6,997 bases of DNA from an uncultured Oscillospiraceae bacterium. GTDB taxonomy: Bacteria > Bacillota > Clostridia > Oscillospirales > Oscillospiraceae. Shown here in pieces: positions 1-5,151 of this stretch. Both the position numbers and the translations under genes were made by a program. Location of the stretch: assembly GCA_934630555.1 (NCBI GenBank), contig CAKTXB010000104.1, positions 1-6,997 of the forward strand, written 5' to 3'. The notes beneath the pieces were generated by a model. It did no database searches and was not told the origin of the DNA. It saw nothing but the letters and a program-made list of their open reading frames with translations. Each line of letters starts with the position of its first letter. Position 1 is the stretch's first letter.

Positions 1-139
1 ATACAAGCACAGTGCTCAGAAACTCACCTGCAGCCAGATAATACTGCCGCATGGCCGCCGCCGCAATGCAGAACAGCAGCATGACGACGCAGTACCACGC
101 TGTACCCGGCTGGAGCAGCCTGGAAATATGCCGGTTCAT
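1..139 (-). CDS. N-terminal fragment of a membrane protein, probably GdpP-like DHH-family c-di-AMP phosphodiesterase (partial)
   Basis: Read leftwards from an ATG at 139-137, the frame stays open for 46 codons to the window edge, so only the N-terminus is present. It begins MNRHISRLLQPGTAWYCVV and continues as a hydrophobic segment (about residues 14-30), a short polar turn (MRQYY) and the start of a second hydrophobic stretch (LAAGEFLSTVLV). This matches the layout of the N-terminus of GdpP/YybT proteins: short basic head, two close transmembrane helices, then PAS-like, degenerate GGDEF and DHH-DHHA1 domains that would lie outside this window. Family members hydrolyse cyclic di-AMP at the membrane. 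The start is fixed by GGGAGG (148-153), whose GGAGG core lies 8 nt upstream. An in-frame ATG at 145 is only 2 nt from that site and is less likely. The gene is divergent from RNase J. That a gene starts here is fairly safe; the GdpP identity rests on a short N-terminus and could be wrong. Confidence 0.55.
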   Translation of the reverse strand, partial: MNRHISRLLQPGTAWYCVVMLLFCIAAAAMRQYYLAAGEFLSTVLV

Positions 140-164
140 GTGCATCGCCTCCCACGTTCTGATA

Positions 165-202
165 ATTATAGACATTATAGCAAATGGATGCGGGAAAGAC
201 AA
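165..202 (-). promoter_or_regulatory. Sigma-A promoter of the leftward gdpP-like gene
   Basis: On the minus strand a perfect TATAAT lies at 179-174. It is preceded at the optimal 17-bp spacing by TTGTCT (202-197), a 4/6 match to the -35 consensus. Transcription would start near 167, giving a leader of about 28 nt before the ATG at 139. A second perfect TATAAT lies 9 bp further downstream (170-165) but has no good -35 partner. Overall this is a strong vegetative promoter. Confidence 0.7.
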
Positions 203-226
203 GCGTGATTCTTGGTTTTTCCTGCA
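189..226. repeat. Imperfect inverted repeat in the divergent promoter region
   Basis: The outer arms are TGCGGGAAAG (189-198) and TTTTTCCTGCA (216-226), pairing with two G-T wobbles and one bulged T. The inner arms CAAG (200-203) and CTTG (211-214) close a 7-nt loop. The repeat overlaps the -35 box of the leftward promoter (197-202) and lies upstream of its transcription start. If functional, it would act as a DNA operator or as structure in an antisense transcript, not as a leader hairpin. It may be chance. Confidence 0.3.
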
Positions 227-297
227 ATGGCACGGAGCGGACGAATATGACGCGCAATATGGGAACAATACCCTGTAAATCCGCACATATTCGCAGG

Positions 298-353
298 TTT
301 GACAAAAAAGATGAAAAATAATTGTATACTTTGGCAAAAAACTGTGATATACT
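298..353 (+). promoter_or_regulatory. Putative promoter region of the RNase J gene, with duplicated elements
   Basis: Two promoter-like units lie in tandem. The upstream one has a perfect TTGACA (299-304) and TATACT (325-330), but the 20-bp spacing is longer than the usual 16-18. The downstream one has TATACT at 348-353 preceded by TG plus one base (345-347), an extended -10, with no good -35 at the usual distance. Each -10 lies a short way after a near-identical TTTGRCAAAAAA motif (298-309 and 330-341). The extended -10 is my preferred start signal and would start transcription near 360. The DNA from 240 to 360 is AT-rich, and I see no gene in 140-575. Confidence 0.5.
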
Positions 354-360
354 AATCCCA

Positions 361-575
361 GAATGCCGTTTTGCGCGAGCAAACGGCGGACTTTTCATAG
401 TGCTGATGCGCCCCGCACGGCGCAAAGTATAGATGTAAATTTCAAAACAGCCCGGACGCATACGCTTCGCGGCCGCTCTGACGACACAGGGTCAGTGCTG
501 CACGAGGGTGTGTGTGGTTTTGTGTTGCCAAAAATCGGCGGCGCACGGGCGTCAAGATTTAGAAAGGTGATTATT
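361..575 (+). promoter_or_regulatory. Long structured 5' leader of the RNase J mRNA
   Basis: If transcription begins near 360, the leader is about 215 nt. It holds several simple hairpins. At 365-387 nine pairs plus one bulged U are capped by a GCGA (GNRA-type) tetraloop. At 407-424 TGCGCC pairs perfectly with GGCGCA around a 6-nt loop. At 478-495 CTGAC pairs with GTCAG around an 8-nt loop. A NotI-type palindrome GCGGCCGC lies at 469-476. No hairpin is followed by a U-tract, so none looks like a terminator, and I recognise no riboswitch class. The leader is also open in frame with RNase J from an ATG at 363. A 71-residue N-terminal extension is therefore formally possible, but its composition is unlike the family and the Shine-Dalgarno at 563-571 argues against it. 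Confidence 0.45.
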
Positions 576-578
576 TTG
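563..578 (+). promoter_or_regulatory. Ribosome binding site and TTG start codon of RNase J
   Basis: AAAGGTGAT (563-571) matches the anti-Shine-Dalgarno end of 16S rRNA well. It sits a few bases before TTG at 576-578, which is followed by codons for AERLKIIPLGG, the usual RNase J N-terminus. No in-frame ATG close to this point has a comparable site. This decides the start in favour of a TTG. Confidence 0.75.
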
Positions 579-2231
579 GCAGAAAGATTAAAAATCATTC
601 CCCTTGGTGGTCTGAACGAGATCGGCAAGAACATGACCGTATTGGAATACGGCAAGGACATCATTATCATTGACTGCGGCCTTGGTTTCCCGGAGGACGA
701 TATGTACGGCGTGGATCTGGTCATTGCAGATATGACTTATCTGGTGAAAAACCAGCAGAAGATCCGCGGTATGTTCCTCACACATGGACATGAAGACCAC
801 ATCGGCGGCATTCCATATGCCATGCAGGAATTTAAGTGCCCCATCCATGCCACGCGGCTGACGGCGGGCATTGTGAACCTCAAGCTGGAGGAGCACCATC
901 TGGAAAAGAGCGTGAAGCTCTTCACCCATGAGGCCGGTGAGGTCGTAAAGGCCGGGTGCTTTTCAGTGGAGTTCATCCACGTGAATCACTCCATTGCAGA
1001 CGCTGTGGCGTTTGCCATTAAAACGCCGGTGGGCACGGTCATTTTCACCGGCGACTTTAAGATCGACTCCGCTGCGGAGGACGGCATGATCGACTTGACG
1101 CGCTTTGGCGAGCTGGGCCGTGCTGGCGTGCTGGCGCTGCTGTGCGATTCTACGAACGTGGAGCGCCACGGCTTTACGCCCTCGGAGCGCGTGGTGGCTG
1201 ACAGCTTTGACCGGCAGTTTGCCGGCTGCAAGCAGCGGATCATTGTAACGACATTTGCCTCAAATGCGTTCCGGCTGCAAAGCCTCATTTCGGTTGCACA
1301 CAAATACGGCCGCAAGGTGGCTGTGACGGGGCGCAGCATGGAGAATATCCTCAAGGTATCCACAGAACTTGGGTATCTGAAGATCCCGAAGGGCACGCTG
1401 GTGGACATCAACGCCATCAAGTCGATGCCGAAGGATAAAATCGTGATCGTATCCACCGGGTCACAGGGGGAAAACATGTCGGCGCTGTACCGCATGGCGT
1501 TCTCCGGTCACCGTCAGGTGGAGATCCAGGCGGGCGACCGTGTCATTATTTCGGCCTCAGCCATTCCGGGCAACGAGAAAAACATCAGCCGCATTGTGAA
1601 CGAGCTGTACCGCAAGGGTGCGGAGGTCATCTATGATAAGTTCGCAGAGCTGCACGTATCGGGCCATGCCTGCCAGGAGGAACTGAAAATCATCCACGCG
1701 CTGGTAAAGCCGCGTTTCTTTATTCCAGTGCACGGCGAGCAGCGGCATTTGCAGACGCATTCCAAGCTGGCGCAAAGCATGGGTATGAATCCAAAGGATA
1801 TTTTCATCAGTGATATTGGCAAGGTGCTGGAGTTGTCCAAAGCCTCATGCAAATGGGGCGGAACAGTACCAGCCGGCAAGGTACTGGTGGATGGCACAGG
1901 TGTTGGCGATGTTGGCAGCGTGGTGCTGCGTGATCGCAAGCATCTGGCAGAGGACGGCATGATCGTGGTGGTCGTGAATATTTCGGCAGAGGACGGCAGC
2001 GTCATCACCGGGCCGGATATTATCACACGCGGCTTTATCTACGTAAAGGAATCGGAAGAACTTATGGATTCGCTGCGCAGCATCGCGGCGCACGCCATTG
2101 ACCGCAGCCGCTCGAATGGCCGCGGCGACTGGAGCGTCTTGAAGGCAAACATCAAAAATGATTTGTCAGGGTATCTGTTTAAGACAACAAAGCGCAATCC
2201 GATGATTTTGCCGGTCATTATGGAAATTTGA
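576..2231 (+). CDS. rnj: Ribonuclease J (5'-3' exo-/endoribonuclease)
   Basis: The 551-residue product matches the usual RNase J length of about 555. These cytoplasmic zinc enzymes degrade RNA 5' to 3' from monophosphorylated ends, can also cut internally, and mature rRNA and mRNAs. The metallo-beta-lactamase motif HGHEDH is at residues 70-75 (zinc ligands H70, H72, D74, H75), with HVNHS near 135-139 and TGDFK at 158-162. CDST (190-193) starts the beta-CASP domain, which continues through STGSQGE (293-299) to the SGHA motif (362-365) and VHGE (385-388). The C-terminal domain includes the conserved GPDIITRGF near 479-487 and ends NPMILPVIMEI, as is typical. All catalytic residues I can check are present. 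Translation begins at TTG with a good ribosome binding site; the long hairpin-rich leader upstream may be a control element. The rpoD gene follows in the same direction after 191 bp with no visible terminator between. Whether this is the J1 or J2 paralogue cannot be told from one copy. Confidence 0.95.
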   Translation: MAERLKIIPLGGLNEIGKNMTVLEYGKDIIIIDCGLGFPEDDMYGVDLVIADMTYLVKNQQKIRGMFLTHGHEDHIGGIPYAMQEFKCPIHATRLTAGIVNLKLEEHHLEKSVKLFTHEAGEVVKAGCFSVEFIHVNHSIADAVAFAIKTPVGTVIFTGDFKIDSAAEDGMIDLTRFGELGRAGVLALLCDSTNVERHGFTPSERVVADSFDRQFAGCKQRIIVTTFASNAFRLQSLISVAHKYGRKVAVTGRSMENILKVSTELGYLKIPKGTLVDINAIKSMPKDKIVIVSTGSQGENMSALYRMAFSGHRQVEIQAGDRVIISASAIPGNEKNISRIVNELYRKGAEVIYDKFAELHVSGHACQEELKIIHALVKPRFFIPVHGEQRHLQTHSKLAQSMGMNPKDIFISDIGKVLELSKASCKWGGTVPAGKVLVDGTGVGDVGSVVLRDRKHLAEDGMIVVVVNISAEDGSVITGPDIITRGFIYVKESEELMDSLRSIAAHAIDRSRSNGRGDWSVLKANIKNDLSGYLFKTTKRNPMILPVIMEI

Positions 2232-2307
2232 GTGCAGCTGGTGTATCAGCGGCGTAAAATGAGAGAAACTGGAGATATGTGGGAGCATCCGGCGGTGCAT
2301 GGGCAGA

Positions 2308-2364
2308 AAAATTGCGGTAATTTTGTAAAAATGCTTGCAAAATCGTCGAAGTCGGGTGTATAAT
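2308..2364 (+). promoter_or_regulatory. Promoter of rpoD with an AT-rich inverted repeat in UP-element position
   Basis: TATAAT (2359-2364) is a perfect -10. TTGCAA (2335-2340), a 4/6 -35 match, lies 18 bp upstream. Transcription would start near 2371, leaving a leader of about 52 nt. Just upstream of the -35, AAAATT (2308-2313) and AATTTT (2319-2324) form a perfect inverted repeat around GCGGT. It falls where an UP element contacts the alpha subunit C-terminal domains, but could also be an operator. The rest of 2232-2422 holds no gene and no intrinsic terminator that I can see. Confidence 0.65.
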
Positions 2365-2422
2365 TAATCGTTGCGCGGCGTCTGCTGTGCAGTGATGAAA
2401 GACAAGATGAGGATGAGCATAG

Positions 2423-3571
2423 ATGGCAAATGCAAAAAATACGCATACGCCGCCGGAAGACGCGATGGAGCGGGTCTCCGCACTGATCGCCAAGGCCAAG
2501 CACGATGGATCCATTCAGGCTTCGGAACTGACAGCGGAGTTGGAAAAGCTGGATCTGCCAGTCGAGAAGATCGAGCAGGTATACGACACGTTTGATGCAC
2601 TGGGCATCCCGGTCGTCGGCGCGGAATTGGAGCTGGATATTCCGGATGATTCGCTGCCAATGGACATTGACGCAGGTGACTTGCACGCTGGAGCGGACGA
2701 AGAAGAGGAACTGATCGACCCCGTGGAGCTCGCGGCAGAGTATAATCTGGATGACCCGGTGCGGATGTATCTGAAAGAGATCGGTCAGGTGCGTCTGCTT
2801 TCTGCGGACGAAGAGATCGAACTGGCCCGCCGTGTGGCCGAGGGTGACAAGAAGGCAAAGGACAAGCTGACAGAGGCAAACCTGCGTCTGGTCGTGTCGA
2901 TTGCAAAAAAGTATTCCGGCCGCGGACTGCACATTCTGGACCTGATCCAGGAGGGCAACACGGGCCTGATCCGTGCCGTTGATAAATTTGACTATACAAA
3001 GGGAAATAAGTTCTCTACATATGCGACATGGTGGATCCGGCAGGCGATCACACGCGCTATTGCCGACCAGGCGCGGACCATCCGCGTGCCGGTGCATATG
3101 GTGGAGGTCATCAACAAGGCAACGCGCTGCAACCGCAAGCTCGTGCAGGATCTGGGCCGGGAACCGACGCTGGAGGAAATTGCGGCGGAGCTGAACCTGC
3201 CAATCGAGAAGATCATCGAGGCCAACCGCACGGCGGCGGACACACTGTCGCTGGATATGCCGGTGGGCGATGAGGAAGACACGACGATCGGGTCGTTCGT
3301 GGAGGATGACAACACGCCGTCGCCGGCGGACGCAACGTCCAACACACTGCTGGCTGAGGCACTGACGGAAATTCTTGGCACATTGACAGAACGCGAGGCC
3401 GACGTGCTGCGGATGCGGTTTGGTATGTTTGACGGCCGGACGCATACGCTGGAGGAGGTTGGCCAGATTTTTGGCGTGACGCGCGAGCGTATCCGCCAGA
3501 TCGAAAACAAGGCCATCCGCAAGCTGCGCCACCCGTCGCGCGCCAAGAAGATCAAGGACTTCTATTGCTAA
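2423..3571 (+). CDS. rpoD: Primary sigma factor RpoD/SigA (sigma-70 family, group 1)
   Basis: This 382-residue protein is the housekeeping sigma subunit of RNA polymerase, close in length to Bacillus SigA (371). A helical N-terminal part (about 12-65) is a region 1.1-like domain, followed by an acidic linker (about 69-105). Region 1.2 begins at [20 protein letters not shown] (108-127). Region 2 includes [13 protein letters not shown] (152-164), [19 protein letters not shown] (173-191) and the -10-reading helix with [18 protein letters not shown] (199-216). Region 3 carries [10 protein letters not shown] (223-232) and [10 protein letters not shown] (245-254). The [10 protein letters not shown] loop (277-286) lies in 3.2. 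Region 4 has [14 protein letters not shown] (321-334) and the -35-binding helix-turn-helix [19 protein letters not shown] (343-361). Every block of a group 1 factor is intact. The ATG at 2423 is preceded by GAGG (2409-2412) at 10 nt. It has its own promoter and its own terminator. The neighbour is RNase J, not dnaG, which often sits beside rpoD. Confidence 0.97.
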   Translation: MANAKNTHTPPEDAMERVSALIAKAKHDGSIQASELTAELEKLDLPVEKIEQVYDTFDALGIPVVGAELELDIPDDSLPMDIDAGDLHAGADEEEELIDPVELAAEYNLDDPVRMYLKEIGQVRLLSADEEIELARRVAEGDKKAKDKLTEANLRLVVSIAKKYSGRGLHILDLIQEGNTGLIRAVDKFDYTKGNKFSTYATWWIRQAITRAIADQARTIRVPVHMVEVINKATRCNRKLVQDLGREPTLEEIAAELNLPIEKIIEANRTAADTLSLDMPVGDEEDTTIGSFVEDDNTPSPADATSNTLLAEALTEILGTLTEREADVLRMRFGMFDGRTHTLEEVGQIFGVTRERIRQIENKAIRKLRHPSRAKKIKDFYC

Positions 3572-3574
3572 CTC

Positions 3575-3611
3575 AAAAACGGCTGCACGGCGAACTGTGC
3601 AGCCGCTTTTT
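3575..3611 (+). terminator. Strong rho-independent terminator after rpoD
   Basis: A perfect 9-bp stem CGGCTGCAC (3580-3588) and GTGCAGCCG (3597-3605) closes an 8-nt loop and is followed by C and five T (3606-3611). Five A precede the stem (3575-3579), so it could also work on the opposite strand. It begins 3 bp after the rpoD stop codon and ends 36 bp before the start of the downstream lipoprotein gene. Confidence 0.93.
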
Positions 3612-3647
3612 GCCATCTTGTGTGATGTCGAATTTTGGAGGAACACC

Positions 3648-4238
3648 ATGAAAATACGGAGATTTTTTGCAGTTTTGCTGGTGCTTGCTGCGCTTATGAC
3701 AGTGACTGGCTGTGCAGCGCAGATGGCGCCGGCCGAGGGGCAGGATCAGTATTTTACCGACCCGGTGCCGGAGGGAAAACCGAAGCCGGTGGACGATGCT
3801 GCGGTCGGAACGGAGCAGGGAACGTGCGTCATCTCCATTTCGTGCGCGACGCTGGTAGATGATCTGGATAAGCTCAAGGCGGAAAAACGGGAGCTTGTAC
3901 CGGAGGACGGCTGGCTGCTGCCGGAGATGGAGGTTTCCTTCACACAGGGAGAAAGCGTGTTTGATGTGCTGAAGCGCGTCTGCCGCGAGGAAAAGATCCA
4001 CATGGAGTTTTCCACAACACCGCTGTACCACTCGGCCTATATCGAGGGCATCGGTAATTTGTATGAATACGACGCCGGGGAGCTGTCCGGGTGGATGTAC
4101 AGCGTGAACGACTGGTTTCCGAATTATGGGTGCAGCCGGTATCAGGTGAAGCAGGGCGACGTCATTCGCTGGCAGTTCTCCTGCGACCTTGGCAAAGACG
4201 TTGGCGGCAGCAATGCTGCGGGCACGATGGAAAAATAG
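3648..4238 (+). CDS. DUF4430 lipoprotein, probable ligand-capture partner of the ECF transporter
   Basis: The 196-residue product starts with a lipoprotein signal: basic MKIRR, a hydrophobic core (6-19) and lipobox VTGC with the lipidated cysteine at 22. It should be anchored to the outer face of the membrane. A low-complexity linker (about 23-55) leads to a single DUF4430 domain (about 57-180), recognised by GESVFDVLK (101-109) and SGWMYSVNDWFPNYG (147-161), followed by VKQGDVIRW (167-175). DUF4430 is related to the C-terminal beta domain of transcobalamin and intrinsic factor, which folds over bound cobalamin. Five further cysteines (60, 66, 112, 162, 179) are unusual for a secreted domain and may form disulfides. 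The ATG at 3648 has GGAGG 6 nt upstream; an upstream in-frame GTG at 3597 lies inside the rpoD terminator and is rejected. The T-component gene follows after 16 bp, so it looks like the first gene of the transporter operon. Corrinoid binding is inferred, not shown. Confidence 0.85.
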   Translation: MKIRRFFAVLLVLAALMTVTGCAAQMAPAEGQDQYFTDPVPEGKPKPVDDAAVGTEQGTCVISISCATLVDDLDKLKAEKRELVPEDGWLLPEMEVSFTQGESVFDVLKRVCREEKIHMEFSTTPLYHSAYIEGIGNLYEYDAGELSGWMYSVNDWFPNYGCSRYQVKQGDVIRWQFSCDLGKDVGGSNAAGTMEK

Positions 4239-4254
4239 AGGAAAGGAGCGGCCT

Positions 4255-5151
4255 ATGCGCAATGTGGACACGTTTGCAGGGTATCACCCAAGCGTGAATT
4301 TTGTATATTATGCGCTGGTGCTGCTGTTTTCCATGTGCCTGATGCACCCGGCGTATCTGGCGGTGTCGCTGCTGGCAGCGACGGCGTATTCCATTCGCCT
4401 GCGCGGGCGGAAGGCAGCGCGCAGCGCACTGATATATCTGCTGCCGATGCTGCTGATGGCGGCGTTTGTGAATCCGACATTTAACCATGAGGGCACGACG
4501 ATCTTGACGTATTTGCCTTCTGGCAACCCGCTGACACTGGAGTCGATGTGTTATGGGCTGGCTGCGGCGGCGATGCTGGGGAGCGTTGTGATGTGGTTTT
4601 CCAGCTATAACGAGGTCATGACGTCAGATAAGTTTGTGTATTTGTTCGGGCGGGTGATCCCAGCGTTGTCGCTGGTGCTGTCGATGGCGCTGCGGTTCGT
4701 GCCGCGCTTTACGGCGCAGTTCCGGCGCGTGAGCCGGGCGCAGAAGTGCATTGGACGCGACGTGTCGTCCGGGAGCGTTGGAAAACGGCTGCGGTGCGCG
4801 GCGGCGATCTTGTCGATCATGATCACGTGGAGCATGGAAAACGCGCTGGACACGGCCGACTCCATGCGCGCGCGGGGCTATGGGCTGCCGCACCGGACGA
4901 GCTTTTCTATTTACCGCTTTTCGGAGCGTGACCGCATGGCGCTTTTGTGGCTGCTTGCCTGCGGCGGGTTCGTGCTGGCCGGATGGATCGCTGGCGGCAC
5001 GTATTTTCGATATTATCCGACCGTCAAGAGCGCGCCGTTTGGCGTGTGGACGGTGCTGTTCTGGATGGCTTATGGCGCGCTGTGCCTGACGCCGCTCATT
5101 CTGGACTGGAGGGAGGACCGCGTATGGAATGCTATTCGATCCGGGAGCTGA
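4255..5151 (+). CDS. ECF transporter transmembrane (T) component, CbiQ/EcfT family
   Basis: This 298-residue integral membrane protein is the scaffold that couples ATP hydrolysis to the substrate-binding S component in energy-coupling-factor importers. Hydrophobic segments are visible at about 15-45 (one or two helices), 58-72, 95-116, 127-148, 229-250 and 264-284. The long cytoplasmic stretch between 150 and 210 holds LRFVPRF (146-152) and the diagnostic coupling motif SMRARGYG (203-210), the Ala-Arg-Gly signature that docks into the ATPases. The start is the ATG at 4255 with AAAGGAG 6 nt before it; an upstream in-frame TTG at 4189 would overlap the lipoprotein gene and lacks such a site. 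It overlaps the next gene by 28 bp, which suggests translational coupling and balanced synthesis with the ATPase. In subsystem-style naming this resembles CbrV of a predicted cobalamin ECF system, but the substrate is not encoded in this subunit. Confidence 0.9.
   Translation: MRNVDTFAGYHPSVNFVYYALVLLFSMCLMHPAYLAVSLLAATAYSIRLRGRKAARSALIYLLPMLLMAAFVNPTFNHEGTTILTYLPSGNPLTLESMCYGLAAAAMLGSVVMWFSSYNEVMTSDKFVYLFGRVIPALSLVLSMALRFVPRFTAQFRRVSRAQKCIGRDVSSGSVGKRLRCAAAILSIMITWSMENALDTADSMRARGYGLPHRTSFSIYRFSERDRMALLWLLACGGFVLAGWIAGGTYFRYYPTVKSAPFGVWTVLFWMAYGALCLTPLILDWREDRVWNAIRSGS

Noticed and set aside
51..278. 75-codon plus-strand frame at the left edge
   Set aside because: It is antisense to the gdpP-like gene and its promoter, with no ribosome binding site of its own.
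24..461. 145-codon minus-strand frame across the divergent promoter region
   Set aside because: It spans both divergent promoters and is out of frame with the gdpP-like start at 139, which has its own ribosome binding site and promoter.
2232..2334. Possible terminator or small RNA after RNase J
   Set aside because: Only weak hairpins such as GCATC/GGTGC (from about 2285) are present and none is followed by a T-run.
2371..2595. 75-codon plus-strand frame overlapping the start of rpoD
   Set aside because: It starts at a TTG at the predicted transcript start with no ribosome binding site and overlaps rpoD in another frame.
3597..3647. Upstream GTG start extending the lipoprotein by 17 residues
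   Set aside because: It begins inside the stem of the rpoD terminator and would bury the signal peptide; the ATG at 3648 has an ideal GGAGG.
2246..3649. 467-codon open frame on the minus strand opposite rpoD
   Set aside because: It lies antisense to a fully recognisable sigma factor, its translation is rich in Arg, Cys and His with no family resemblance, and long shadow frames are expected in GC-rich coding DNA.
4189..4254. Upstream TTG start for the T component
   Set aside because: It overlaps the lipoprotein gene and lacks a good ribosome binding site, whereas the ATG at 4255 has one.
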